NCBI RefSeq assembly: GCF_002362255.1
Contig: NZ_LPVV01000039.1
Coordinates: 1 to 39,905 of the forward strand
Source: Microbacterium sp. SZ1
Lineage (GTDB): Bacteria; Actinomycetota; Actinomycetes; Actinomycetales; Microbacteriaceae
DNA: 39,905 nucleotides
Direction of reading: 5' to 3'
The notes beneath the pieces were generated by a model. That model was not told where the DNA came from and made no database searches. It was given only the letters and a program-made list of their open reading frames with translations. Numbering within the stretch: position 1 is the first letter of the stretch; each line of letters opens with the position of its first letter. The position numbers and the translations under genes were made by a program. This document shows, one piece after another, positions 1 through 7,671 of the stretch.

Positions 1-7
1 GAGGGGC

Positions 8-86
8 CGGATGCGGCGCCCCGCCCCGCGGCGACCCGCCCCGCCCCGCCCCGCGGCGCCGCGCCCCGCGGCATCCGATCCTTCGT
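8..86. repeat. GC-rich imperfect palindrome at window edge
   Basis: Very C/G-rich stretch bounded by GGATGCGGCGC on the left and an inverted GCGCCGCG...GCATCC on the right, so it can fold into an imperfect hairpin. It lies just upstream of the molybdoenzyme gene and may be the terminator or intergenic palindrome of a gene outside the window. An open frame runs through it from position 11, but the composition is repetitive (Pro/Ala/Arg) and it is not treated as coding. Confidence 0.35.
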
Positions 87-127
87 CCGCTCCGAACAGG
101 GTGAGACACACGGTGGAGGAGTGCATC

Positions 128-1696
128 ATGGCGCAGCGCAGCACGCAGGGAGGCAAGCGGTTCTTCGTCTGGGCCGCCCTGGCCGGACTCGTCAGCGGGG
201 CGGTGTTTCTCGCGGCGGCCGAGCTGTTCGCGCTGCTCCTCGCGCGGTCGGCGAGCCCCGTTCTCGCGGTCGGCGGATTCGTCATCGACATCGTGCCCCA
301 GCCGTTCAAGGAGTTCGCGATCGCGACGTTCGGCGAATACGACAAGATCGCCCTGCTCGCGGGCCTCGGTCTGGCCGTCGTGATCGCGTCGGCGGTCGGC
401 GGCATCCTCGAATACGTCCGACCGCCGCTCGGCGTGGTCGTCATCGTGATCGCCGGAGCCCTCTCGACCGCCGCAGTCGTGACTCGTGCCGGCGTCAGCC
501 CCCTCGGCTTCCTGCCCCCGCTGCTCGGAGCCGCCGCCGGTGCCGTCATCCTCGTGATGCTGTCGCGGCGCCTGCGCACCTGGAAGGCCGCCGCCGTCCC
601 GGCCGACGGCGAAGAGGCGCCGAAGGCGATGGGCCGCCGCCAGTTCTTCCTGCTCGCCGGCATCGCCGGAGCGTCCGCCGTCATCGTCGGCGTCGCGTCT
701 CGCGCCGTGAGCATGGCCGTGACATCGGTCGAGGCGATCCGCGACAACCTCTCGCTGCCGAAGCCGAAATCGACCGTCACGATCCCGAACGGCGCCGAGC
801 TCGACATCGAGGGCATCAGCCCGCTGTTCACGCCGAACAAGGACTTCTACCGCGTCGACACGGCCCTGACCGTTCCCACGGTCGACCCCGACACCTGGCG
901 ACTCGTGATCGACGGCATGGTCGATGAGCGCGTGGAGATGAGCTTCCAGGACCTCCTCGACATGGGACTCGACGAGTACGTCATCACCCTCACCTGCGTG
1001 TCGAACGAGGTCGGCGGGGAGCTCGTCGGCAATGCGAAGTGGCTCGGCGTGCCGGTGCGCGACGTGCTGAAGAAGGCAGGTGTGAAGGGGGACGCCGACA
1101 TGGTGCTCTCGAAGAGCGTTGACGGGTACACGGCGAGCACGCCGCTGTCGGCCCTGACCGACGACAATCTCGACGCGATCTTCGCGGTGGCGATGAACGG
1201 TGAGCCGCTGCCGCCCGAGCACGGCTTCCCCGTGCGGATGGTCGTGCCCGGTCTGTACGGATACGTCTCGGCGACGAAGTGGGTGACCGAGCTCAAGGTC
1301 ACCACGTTCGAGAAGGACGAGGCGTACTGGACTCCGCGCGGGTACAGCGCCGAGGCGCCGATCAAGTTCTCGTCGCGCATCGACACCCCGAAGCTCGGCG
1401 CGGCGGTCGACGCCGGGAGGATCGCGATCGCGGGCGTCGCGTGGGCGCAGACGGTCGGCATCGAGCGCGTCGAGGTCAGCATCGACAACGGCGACTGGAC
1501 TCCGGCCACTCTGTCGGCCCCGATCAACGAGGACACCTGGGTGCAGTGGTTCCTCGAGTGGGATGCCACCCCCGGAACCCACTACGTGGCGGTGCGCGCC
1601 GTCAACAAGAACGGCGACCTGCAGATCGAGGACCGCGCGCCCATCGCTCCCGACGGCTCGACCGGCTGGCAGCGGTCCCTGATCCGGGTCGCCTGA
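128..1696 (+). CDS. Membrane-anchored SUOX/YedY-type molybdopterin-dependent oxidoreductase
   Basis: 522 aa. Residues 1-150 hold about four hydrophobic segments (membrane domain). A short linker leads to M-G-R-R-Q-F-F at 168-174, a twin-arginine-like motif before another hydrophobic stretch. The rest is the sulfite-oxidase-type Mo-cofactor domain: Cys290 in ITLTCVSNEVGG is the expected molybdenum ligand, LYGYVSATKW follows, and a C-terminal Ig-like Mo-co dimerisation domain ends the protein. The family catalyses oxygen-atom transfer (sulfite oxidase, methionine-sulfoxide reductase MsrP/YedY); the catalytic domain probably faces outside. The substrate cannot be read from sequence. The ATG at 128 is chosen because GGAGGA lies 7 nt upstream; in-frame codons before it are low-complexity. 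It heads a Moco gene cluster. Confidence 0.88.
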   Translation: MAQRSTQGGKRFFVWAALAGLVSGAVFLAAAELFALLLARSASPVLAVGGFVIDIVPQPFKEFAIATFGEYDKIALLAGLGLAVVIASAVGGILEYVRPPLGVVVIVIAGALSTAAVVTRAGVSPLGFLPPLLGAAAGAVILVMLSRRLRTWKAAAVPADGEEAPKAMGRRQFFLLAGIAGASAVIVGVASRAVSMAVTSVEAIRDNLSLPKPKSTVTIPNGAELDIEGISPLFTPNKDFYRVDTALTVPTVDPDTWRLVIDGMVDERVEMSFQDLLDMGLDEYVITLTCVSNEVGGELVGNAKWLGVPVRDVLKKAGVKGDADMVLSKSVDGYTASTPLSALTDDNLDAIFAVAMNGEPLPPEHGFPVRMVVPGLYGYVSATKWVTELKVTTFEKDEAYWTPRGYSAEAPIKFSSRIDTPKLGAAVDAGRIAIAGVAWAQTVGIERVEVSIDNGDWTPATLSAPINEDTWVQWFLEWDATPGTHYVAVRAVNKNGDLQIEDRAPIAPDGSTGWQRSLIRVA

Positions 1697-1722
1697 TCCG
1701 TGCGCGGCGGGTGGCCTGCGCC

Positions 1723-1728
1723 TAGGGT
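1723..1728 (+). promoter_or_regulatory. -10 box TAGGGT, leaderless promoter of mog
   Basis: TAGGGT fits the actinobacterial TANNNT -10 consensus and ends 6 nt before the ATG at 1735, placing the expected transcription start on the A of the ATG. A GGAG at 1729-1732 is too close to the start (2 nt) to work as a ribosome binding site. No convincing -35 is seen. Confidence 0.6.
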
Positions 1729-1734
1729 GGAGCC

Positions 1735-2220
1735 ATGACGTCGCTCCCCGCGTGTGTGATCACGGTCTCGGATCGCTCGTTCGCGGGGGAGCGTGAGGAT
1801 CGTGGTGGTCCGATCGCCGTGGGCCTGCTGCGGGATGCCGGGTGGCACTGCCCGGATGCCGAGATCGTCGCCGACGGCATCGACTCCGTGGCCGACGCGC
1901 TCCGCCGCGCGGTCGCTCGCGGGGTGCGCCTCATCGTCACGACCGGCGGCACCGGAGTCGCCCCGCGCGACCTGACGCCCGAGGGAACCCGCCAGGTCAT
2001 CACGCGCGAGGTGCCCGGCGTCGCCGAGGAACTGCGGCGAGGCGGCCTGGCCGACACCCCGCTATCGGTGCTGTCGCGCGGGCTCGCGGGCGTCGTGGAT
2101 CCGGCCGGGGCTCTGATCGTGAACCTTCCCGGGTCGACGCGTGCCGTCGCCTCGGGTGTGCCGGTCGTGCTGGGCGTCGCTCGGCACATCATGGAGCAGC
2201 TCGACGGAGGGGACCACTGA
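1735..2220 (+). CDS. mog: MogA/MoaB-family molybdopterin adenylyltransferase
   Basis: 161 aa, typical for single-domain MogA/MoaB proteins. The family adenylylates molybdopterin so that MoeA can insert molybdate. Visible motifs are the N-terminal VITVSDRSF, the MPT-binding TTGGTGVAPRDLTPE loop near residues 63-77 and the C-terminal NLPGSTRAV / VVLGVARHIMEQL segments. It appears to be leaderless (see the -10 box) and its TGA overlaps the moaE start (ATGA), so the two are very likely translationally coupled. MogA and MoaB cannot be separated with certainty; in actinobacteria both names are used for this protein. Confidence 0.9.
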   Translation: MTSLPACVITVSDRSFAGEREDRGGPIAVGLLRDAGWHCPDAEIVADGIDSVADALRRAVARGVRLIVTTGGTGVAPRDLTPEGTRQVITREVPGVAEELRRGGLADTPLSVLSRGLAGVVDPAGALIVNLPGSTRAVASGVPVVLGVARHIMEQLDGGDH

Positions 2221-2660
2221 TGAACACAGTCCGGCTGGCGGCCATCTCGGAGCAGCCGCTCGACCTCGACGCGCACCTGCGGGCTGTGGAGGACCCGGCG
2301 CTCGGCGGCGTCACGACCTTCATCGGTCGCGTGCGCGACAACGATCCCGATGCCGATACCCCCGTCGTTGGTCTCGAGTACAGCGCCCACCCGGATGCCG
2401 AGGCGGTGCTGCGATCGATCGCCGAGAAGGCGGGGGCGGATGCCGTGGGCGCGGCGCGCGTGGACGTCGCCGTGAGCCACCGGATCGGGACGCTCCCGGT
2501 CGGGGACGCCGCCGTGGTCATCGCGGTCGCCGCCGAGCACCGCGCCGAGGCGTTCGAGGTGTGCCGGGCGGTGATCGAAGACATCAAGCGCGACCTGCCG
2601 GTGTGGAAGCGTCAGCTCGAGTCCGACGGCTCCACCCTGTGGAAGGGCATCGGCGGCTGA
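2220..2660 (+). CDS. moaE: Molybdopterin synthase catalytic subunit MoaE
   Basis: 146 aa. MoaE with MoaD makes molybdopterin from cyclic pyranopterin monophosphate by transferring two sulfurs from the MoaD thiocarboxylate. The family signatures GGVTTFIGRVRD (about 29-40), LEYSAHPDAE and VSHRIGTLPVGDAAV are present, and the C-terminal KRDLPVWKRQ carries the lysines K123 and K130 that correspond to the active-site lysines. It starts inside the stop of mog (ATGA). The partner moaD is in the convergent operon on the other strand, across a palindromic repeat. Confidence 0.94.
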   Translation: MNTVRLAAISEQPLDLDAHLRAVEDPALGGVTTFIGRVRDNDPDADTPVVGLEYSAHPDAEAVLRSIAEKAGADAVGAARVDVAVSHRIGTLPVGDAAVVIAVAAEHRAEAFEVCRAVIEDIKRDLPVWKRQLESDGSTLWKGIGG

Positions 2661-2685
2661 CGCGCGTTTCGTCCCCCTTCCCCGG

Positions 2686-2789
2686 CGCGAACCACCCCTT
2701 TCTGCGCGAACCACCCCTCTGTGCTCCGCGATGAAAGGGGTGGCTCGCGCCTACGGGGGTGGCTCGCGCCTATGGAGGTGGGTCGGCAC
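2686..2789. repeat. Double-arm palindromic element, CGAGCCACCCC family
   Basis: Two tandem copies of a GCGCGAACCACCCC arm (2686-2720) face inverted copies GGGGTGGCTCGCGCC (2736-2771) plus a third, diverged arm (GGAGGTGGGTCGG). It fills the gap between the convergent genes moaE and moaD and could serve both strands as a terminator-like hairpin, though no T-run follows. Related copies occur at 8741-8968, 23875-23960 and 28451-28535. Confidence 0.85.
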
Positions 2790-2807
2790 AGGTCCGCGTG
2801 ACGCCGC

Positions 2808-3041
2808 TCAGCCGCCGGCGAAGGGCGGCAGCACGTCGACGAGCTCGACGCCCTCCAGCGACCGATCCGCGTCGCTGCGCACGCCGTCGACCATGACCGC
2901 GCACCGCGGCAGGATGTCGGCGAGCGTCGGATGCTGCGCGACCAGCGCCGCGCGGAGCTCGGCCAGCGTGCCCTCCGACCGCTCCTCGGCATCCGTCCCG
3001 GCGGCCTCGGCCGCCGCGGCGAAATAGCGCACGCGCATCAT
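2808..3041 (-). CDS. moaD: Molybdopterin synthase sulfur carrier MoaD
   Basis: 77 aa, ubiquitin-like beta-grasp protein. It ends in PPFAGG, the C-terminal Gly-Gly that is adenylylated by the MoeB-type enzyme and converted to a thiocarboxylate. It begins MMRVRYFAAAAEAAG and carries LADILPRCAVMVDG in the middle. Two adjacent ATGs (3041 and 3038) both overlap the stop of moaC; the first, giving an ATGA junction, is taken here. It is the last gene of the leftward operon moeB-moeA-moaC-moaD. Function is clear from the tail and the neighbourhood. Confidence 0.92.
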   Translation of the reverse strand: MMRVRYFAAAAEAAGTDAEERSEGTLAELRAALVAQHPTLADILPRCAVMVDGVRSDADRSLEGVELVDVLPPFAGG

Positions 3042-3517
3042 CGCGTCTCGCCCTCGCGCACCCAGTCGCCCGAGCGTCCGCCCGACTTCGCCACGATGCG
3101 CACGTCCTCGATCACGACCGAGCGGTCGAGGCCCTTGATCATGTCGACGATCGCGAGGGAGGCGACCGAGACCGCGGTGAGCGCCTCCATCTCGACGCCC
3201 GTGCGGTCGGCGGTGCCGACGGTGGCTTCGACGTGCACGCCGTCGTCGACGAGCTCGAGCTCGACGCTCGCGCGGTGCACGCCGATCACGTGGGCGAGCG
3301 GCAGCAGTGAGGGTGTCGACTTCGCGGCCTGGATGCCGGCGATGCGGGCGACCGCGAGCACGTCGCCCTTGGGTGCGGTGCCGTCGCGCAGCGCCGTGAC
3401 GACCTCGGGGCCGCAGCGCACGAAGCCGCGGGCGGTGGCGGTGCGGACGGTCGGCTGCTTGCCGGTCACGTCGACCATGTGCGCGCGACCGGACGCGTCG
3501 AGATGCGGGAAGCTCAT
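3038..3517 (-). CDS. moaC: Cyclic pyranopterin monophosphate synthase MoaC
   Basis: 159 aa, standard length. It converts the MoaA product (3',8-cyclo-GTP) to cyclic pyranopterin monophosphate. HMVDVTGK near the N-terminus, GTAPKGDVLAVARIAGIQAAK, and VDMIKGLD with D125 and K128 (equivalents of the E. coli active-site Asp/Lys pair) are all present, as is K144 in VAKSGGRSGDW. The usual IPLCHPL is LPLAHVI here, so the Cys and Pro of that motif are replaced while the His stays. The start overlaps the moeA stop by 4 nt (ATGA). Confidence 0.94.
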   Translation of the reverse strand: MSFPHLDASGRAHMVDVTGKQPTVRTATARGFVRCGPEVVTALRDGTAPKGDVLAVARIAGIQAAKSTPSLLPLAHVIGVHRASVELELVDDGVHVEATVGTADRTGVEMEALTAVSVASLAIVDMIKGLDRSVVIEDVRIVAKSGGRSGDWVREGETR

Positions 3518-4746
3518 CCGACCAGCATGACATCGATCGCATCACCCGCGGCGACGCGCTCGACGTCGGCCGGGACGATCGCGAAGGCGTGCGCGCGGGC
3601 GAGTCCGCCGGCGAGGTGCGAGCCGGAGCCGCCAGCGGTCGCCGGTCGCACCGTGCGCGCCGCGAGGTCGACGACGGCGGGCAGGTACTGACGGCGTCCT
3701 GGCGGCGTCGTCCAGCCGGCGTCGGCCGTGAACGACGCGCGCGGGCGGTGGATCTCCGCGCGCCCCTGCAGCGCGAGCAGCGCGGGTCGCACGAACACCT
3801 CGAACGACACCGCCACGCTCACCGGGTTGCCCGGCAGGCCGAAGACGAGAGTGCCCGCGCCCAGGACGCCGAACGCCTGCGGCTTGCCGGGCTGCATGGC
3901 GACGCTCGCGAACTCGATCTCGCCGCGGCCGTCGAAGGCGCCGCGCACCGGCTCGTACGCTCCCGCGCTCACGCCGCCCGTGAAGATGACCACGTCGGCG
4001 CCGCGCGAGACCGCCTCGGCCGTCACGGCCGCGACGGCATCCGCCTCGTCTGGCACCCGCGAGACGAGCACGACCTCGGCGTCGGCATCCGTCACGAGCT
4101 GCTGCAGCAGCGGACCGTTGGAATCCGGGATTCGCCCGCGCGTCGGCGTCTCACCGGGGGAGAGCAGCTCGCTGCCCGTCGAGAAGACGGCGACGCGCGG
4201 AGCGCGGGTCACCGCGACCCGGTCGATGCCCGCCGCGACGGCCGCCGCGAGCTGGAAGGCGCCGATGCGCTCACCGGCGTGCACGACGGTGTCTCCCGCG
4301 CGCAGGTCGGCGCCGCGGCGGCGCACGAAGGCCCCGACGGCCGGAGCGCGCAGCACCCGCACCTCGCCCAGCGAATCGGCGAGTCCGCCTGCGGTGTCCT
4401 CGAACGGCACGATCGCGTCTGCCGAGGTCGGCGCGGGGGAGCCGGTCATGATCCGGGCGGCCTCACCCGTGGCGAGCGCCGGATCGTCGGGCACGCCCGC
4501 CGGCAGATCGGCGACCACCCGCAGCGTCACCGGACTCTCCGGCGAGGCGGCGGCGACGTCGGCCGCGCGCACGGCGAACCCGTCCATGGCGGAGTTGTCG
4601 AACAGCGGGATGTCGTGGGCGGCGGCCGCATCCGCCGCGAGGGTGCGGCCGGCGGCATCCTGGATCGCCATCTGCTCAGCGGGGAGCGTCCGCACCGCGT
4701 CGAGCACGCGCGCGAGCTGCTCCTCGACGGTGCGTCGGGCGCTCAT
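3514..4746 (-). CDS. moeA: Molybdopterin molybdenumtransferase MoeA
   Basis: 410 aa, full length. MoeA inserts molybdate into adenylylated molybdopterin. Recognisable blocks in order: DNSAMDGFAVRA (about 50-61), AARIMTGSPAPTSADAIVPFED, VAVFSTGSELLSPGE, GRIPDSNGPLL, VIFTGGVSAGAYEPVRG, QPGKPQAFGVLG and VFGLPGNPVSVAVSFEVFVRPAL. The C-terminal beta-barrel domain IV (TTPPGRRQYLPAVV) is complete. It lies in the leftward Moco operon and overlaps both neighbours by 4 nt. Confidence 0.95.
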   Translation of the reverse strand: MSARRTVEEQLARVLDAVRTLPAEQMAIQDAAGRTLAADAAAAHDIPLFDNSAMDGFAVRAADVAAASPESPVTLRVVADLPAGVPDDPALATGEAARIMTGSPAPTSADAIVPFEDTAGGLADSLGEVRVLRAPAVGAFVRRRGADLRAGDTVVHAGERIGAFQLAAAVAAGIDRVAVTRAPRVAVFSTGSELLSPGETPTRGRIPDSNGPLLQQLVTDADAEVVLVSRVPDEADAVAAVTAEAVSRGADVVIFTGGVSAGAYEPVRGAFDGRGEIEFASVAMQPGKPQAFGVLGAGTLVFGLPGNPVSVAVSFEVFVRPALLALQGRAEIHRPRASFTADAGWTTPPGRRQYLPAVVDLAARTVRPATAGGSGSHLAGGLARAHAFAIVPADVERVAAGDAIDVMLVG

Positions 4747-5513
4747 GCCGTCACCGCCGGGCGGAGCGCGATCTCGTGCTGTCGCGCCGTGAGCGCGTCG
4801 ATCACGGCGAGGCGACCGAGCAGCGGTTCTCCCGCACCGGTGACCAGCTTCACGACCTCAGCTGCCAGCATCCCGCCGATCTGCACGCACAGTGCGCCGA
4901 GCACGCCGACCTGCGCGCAGCTGGGCGGTTCGCCCTCGGTGCCGGGCGGGAAGAGATCGGCGAGCACGACGGCGTCGTGTCCGGCGGGCGGTGCCGACCA
5001 GAACACGGTCGCCTGGGCGTGCCACTCCTGCACGGCACCCCACACGAGGGGGATGCCGAGCGCCTCCGTCGCGGCGGCGACGTCGCGTCGTGTGGCGAAG
5101 GAGTCGCTCGTGTCGACCACGATGTCGGCGTCCGCGAAGAGGGTGGTCGCGTTCGCGGCGTCGAGCCGAACGGTCTCCGGCACCACCGCCGCTCCGGGCG
5201 AGAGCGCGGTGATCGCCCGCACGGCCGAGACCGTCTTCGCGGTGCCCACGTCTTCTGCCCGGTGCGCGAGCTGACGCTGCAGGTTCGTGAGCTCGACCAC
5301 GTCGTCGTCGATCACGGTGATCGTGCCCACACCGGCCGCCGCGAGGGCGAGCAGCACCGGGGAGCCGATCCCGCCGGCGCCGACGACGGCGACGTGGGAT
5401 GCCGAGAGCCGCCGCTGCCCCTCCTCGCCGATGCCGGCGAGCACCGCGTGGCGCGCGGTGCGCACGAGCTCCGCGGGGTCGAGTGCGGGCGTGGGGTCGA
5501 CGAGCGGCTGCAT
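4743..5513 (-). CDS. moeB: MoeB/ThiF-family adenylyltransferase activating MoaD
   Basis: 256 aa E1-like enzyme, first gene of the leftward Moco operon. It should adenylylate the C-terminal glycine of MoaD. GAGGIG (45-50), the ATP-binding IDDDVVELTNLQRQ, the conserved Asp135 region (VVDTSDSFATRRD) and VGVLGALCVQIGGMLAAEVVKL are clear. The two CxxC zinc pairs of classical MoeB are not seen: Cys199 and Cys209 are the only cysteines, and the region that normally reads CYRC-LFP is VVLADLF. There is no C-terminal rhodanese domain, unlike many actinobacterial MoeZ proteins. The sulfur donor must come from elsewhere. Confidence 0.87.
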   Translation of the reverse strand: MQPLVDPTPALDPAELVRTARHAVLAGIGEEGQRRLSASHVAVVGAGGIGSPVLLALAAAGVGTITVIDDDVVELTNLQRQLAHRAEDVGTAKTVSAVRAITALSPGAAVVPETVRLDAANATTLFADADIVVDTSDSFATRRDVAAATEALGIPLVWGAVQEWHAQATVFWSAPPAGHDAVVLADLFPPGTEGEPPSCAQVGVLGALCVQIGGMLAAEVVKLVTGAGEPLLGRLAVIDALTARQHEIALRPAVTA

Positions 5514-5519
5514 GGGACC

Positions 5520-5525
5520 AGGCTA
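5520..5525 (-). promoter_or_regulatory. -10 box TAGCCT, leaderless promoter of the moeB operon
   Basis: On the minus strand TAGCCT ends 6 nt before the ATG at 5513, so transcription is expected to start at the start codon. No Shine-Dalgarno-like run precedes the ATG. Confidence 0.6.
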
Positions 5526-5543
5526 TGCGCCACCGGGCTGACT

Positions 5544-5630
5544 CGCCGAGACTTAGCAGCCCCGCCGAGACCTATCGCCCCGTCGTGATGGGACGGTGGG
5601 TCTCGACGCGCGGGGTGGGTATCGGCGCCT
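5544..5630. repeat. Double-arm palindromic element, CGAGACCCACC family
   Basis: Left arms CGCCGAGAC (5544) and CGCCGAGACC (5563) are followed by inverted GGTGGGTCTCGACGCG (about 5595-5610) and GGGGTGGGTATCGGCG (5612-5627). Unlike most palindromes here it lies between divergent genes (moeB and the HTH-TOBE regulator), so it cannot simply be a terminator of a neighbouring gene. A close relative is at 24421-24505. Confidence 0.75.
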
Positions 5631-5703
5631 CGATGACGGAGACCGGGTGCGATTCGGATCCGCTTCTGCGGATGACTCCGCCTTCTTTGTTCCGCAGCAG
5701 CGG

Positions 5704-5709
5704 TAGAGT
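5704..5709 (+). promoter_or_regulatory. -10 box TAGAGT, leaderless promoter of the mod operon
   Basis: TAGAGT ends 6 nt before the ATG at 5716. The operon leading into modABC is thus expected to start with a leaderless regulator gene. Confidence 0.6.
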
Positions 5710-5715
5710 GCGAGC

Positions 5716-6108
5716 ATGCAGAGCTTCCGCATCGCCCGCGCGGCACGACTGCTCGGGGTGAGCGACGACACCGTGCGCCGCTGGATCGACCAGGGGCTGC
5801 TTCCGACCACCGACGCGGTGCCCGCCGAGATACCCGGTGATGCGCTGGCCGCCCGGGCGATCGCCCTCGCCGATGAGGTCGTCGACCCGCAGGGGGCGCT
5901 GTCGAGCGCGCGCAACCGCTTCGTCGGCATCGTCACCCGAGTGCAGATCGACGGGCTGATGGCCCAGGTTGACCTGCAGTCCGGCCCGCATCGCGTCGTG
6001 TCGCTGATGTCCGCCGAGGCGGCGCGCGACCTGCATCTCGAGGTCGGGTCGCTGGCGACCGCATCCGTCAAGGCGACCCAGGTCGTCGTCGATGTGCCGA
6101 AGGACTGA
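5716..6108 (+). CDS. HTH-TOBE molybdate-responsive regulator (molbindin-like)
   Basis: 130 aa. Residues 1-30 (FRIARAARLLGVSDDTVRRWIDQG) form a MerR/excisionase-type helix-turn-helix. Residues about 63-128 (RNRFVGIVTRVQIDGLMAQVDL...VGSLATASVKATQVVVDVPKD) form a TOBE/Mop molybdate-binding domain. The combination suggests a compact molybdate sensor, analogous to but smaller than ModE, controlling the modABC genes directly downstream. Its stop is 1 nt from the modA GTG. The role in sensing is inference; a molybdate storage or homeostasis role with DNA binding cannot be excluded. Confidence 0.85.
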   Translation: MQSFRIARAARLLGVSDDTVRRWIDQGLLPTTDAVPAEIPGDALAARAIALADEVVDPQGALSSARNRFVGIVTRVQIDGLMAQVDLQSGPHRVVSLMSAEAARDLHLEVGSLATASVKATQVVVDVPKD

Positions 6109-6109
6109 C

Positions 6110-6889
6110 GTGAACCGCTCGCTGCTCCGATCCGCCGCCGTGCTGGCGCTCGCCGCGCTCGCCCTCACCGGGTGCGCGTCGCCCTCGGTTGAGCCGACCA
6201 CCGACGGGACCACCGCCGCCAGCCGCACGCTGTCCGGTGACCTCACGGTATACGCAGCCGCATCGCTGCAGGGCGCGTTCGACGAGATCGGCGCCGCGTT
6301 CATCGACGAGAACCCCGACGTGCGGTTCAGTCCCGTGTACGACGGGTCGTCGACGCTCGTGACCCAGCTGCAGGAGGGCGCCCCGGGCGACGTGTTCGCG
6401 TCGGCGGATGAGAAGAACATGGACAAGCTCGCCGATCTCGCGCTCGACCCGACGCTGTTCGCGTCCAACACGCTCGTGATCACCGTTCCAGCGGGCAACC
6501 CGGGCGGAGTCGAGAGCCTCGCCGACCTCGCCGACGTCACGACGGTGCTCTGCGCTCCCGAGGTGCCGTGCGGCGCGGCATCCGGCACCCTGCTGGCGAA
6601 CGCCGACGTCACGGTCGAACCGGCGAGCCTCGAGCAGAACGTCACAGCCGTGCTGACGAAGGTCGCGACCGGCGAGGCGGATGCCGGACTCGTCTACGCG
6701 ACCGACGTGATCGACCGCGACGACGTGGAGGCGATCGTGCCCGACGGCGCCGAGGACGTCGTGAACCGCTACCCGATCGCCGCGCTCGACGGCGCTCCGA
6801 ACGGCGACGCAGCAGAGGCGTTCGTGGCCTTCGTGCTGTCGGACGCCGGGCAGAGGATCCTCGCGGATCACGGGTTCGGAGCACCGTGA
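6110..6889 (+). CDS. modA: Molybdate ABC transporter binding lipoprotein ModA
   Basis: 259 aa starting at GTG, with AAGGA 5 nt upstream. The signal peptide ends in the lipobox LTGC (Cys22), so the protein should be anchored on the outer face of the membrane. LTVYAAASLQGAFDEI, SSTLVTQLQEGAPGDVFASAD and LVYATDV are typical of ModA oxyanion-binding proteins, where the Ser/Asp/Tyr residues contact molybdate. It follows the regulator by 1 nt and overlaps modB by 4 nt (GTGA). Confidence 0.94.
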   Translation: MNRSLLRSAAVLALAALALTGCASPSVEPTTDGTTAASRTLSGDLTVYAAASLQGAFDEIGAAFIDENPDVRFSPVYDGSSTLVTQLQEGAPGDVFASADEKNMDKLADLALDPTLFASNTLVITVPAGNPGGVESLADLADVTTVLCAPEVPCGAASGTLLANADVTVEPASLEQNVTAVLTKVATGEADAGLVYATDVIDRDDVEAIVPDGAEDVVNRYPIAALDGAPNGDAAEAFVAFVLSDAGQRILADHGFGAP

Positions 6890-7671
6890 GCTCCGCAGCG
6901 CGCGGCTACGCACCGCGTGCCATCATGGCGCCGGCGCTCGTCGGCCTGGCCTTCCTCATCCTGCCGCTCGCGGCGCTCATCGCGCGCGTGCGATGGTCGA
7001 CGTTCCTCACCGACGTGACGTCGGAGGCCGCGCGGTCGGCGCTGGTCCTCTCGCTCGGCACGGGACTCCTCGCGACCCTCATCTGTGTCATCTTGGGTGT
7101 CCCGCTCGCGCTCACGATCGCCCGTTCGGGCCCGCGCCTGGCCGCCGTGCTCCGCGCCGCGGTCACCGTGCCGCTCGTGCTCCCGCCGATGGTCGGCGGC
7201 GTCGCCCTGCTCTACCTCTTCGGCCGGGCAGGGTGGTTCGGCGGGCTCGGGATCTCGTTCAGCACCCCGGCCGTGGTGCTGGCGCAGACGTTCGTGGCGC
7301 TGCCGTTCCTCGTACTGGCGGTCGAGGGAGCCGTCCGCACGTCGGGAGTCGACTACGAGCGCACCGCCGCCGCGCTCGGGGCCAGCCGCTGGACGATCCT
7401 GCGCCGCATCACTCTCCCGCTCGCCGCGCCGGGCATCGTCGCCGGTGTGGTGCTCTGCTTCGCCAGGGCGATCGGAGAGTTCGGCGCGACGGCGCTGTTC
7501 GCGGGCAACCGGCCCGGCGTGACGCAGACGATGCCGCTCGCGATCTACACGGCCTTCAACGGCGCCGGGGTTTCGCAGGGCACCGCAGTCGCCCTCGCAC
7601 TGCTGCTGCTCGCGGCGGCGATCGCCGTGCTGCTCCTCGTGCGCGGCTGGCGTCCGGGAGCAGCGCGATGA
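6886..7671 (+). CDS. modB: Molybdate ABC transporter permease ModB
   Basis: 261 aa integral membrane protein starting at a GTG overlapping the modA stop. Hydrophobic segments alternate through the whole length. The cytoplasmic coupling loop reads AAALGASRWTILRRITLPLAAPGI, the EAA motif that contacts ModC. ARAIGEFGATALFAGN and TQTMPLAIYTAF are typical of molybdate/sulfate permeases. Its stop overlaps the modC start. Confidence 0.94.
   Translation: MSSAARGYAPRAIMAPALVGLAFLILPLAALIARVRWSTFLTDVTSEAARSALVLSLGTGLLATLICVILGVPLALTIARSGPRLAAVLRAAVTVPLVLPPMVGGVALLYLFGRAGWFGGLGISFSTPAVVLAQTFVALPFLVLAVEGAVRTSGVDYERTAAALGASRWTILRRITLPLAAPGIVAGVVLCFARAIGEFGATALFAGNRPGVTQTMPLAIYTAFNGAGVSQGTAVALALLLLAAAIAVLLLVRGWRPGAAR

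Noticed and set aside
11..127. In-frame upstream extension of the molybdoenzyme to position 11
   Set aside because: The extension is a Pro/Ala/Arg run encoded by GC-rich palindromic DNA; GGAGGA 7 nt before the ATG at 128 marks the real start.
2686..2789. CRISPR array
   Set aside because: The units are inverted as well as direct, vary in sequence, have no unique spacers of constant length, and no cas genes are near.
3589..5274. Long open frame on the plus strand opposite moeA and moeB
   Set aside because: High-GC shadow: composition is Arg/Ala/Gly-rich without domains, and both minus-strand genes below it carry clear family motifs.
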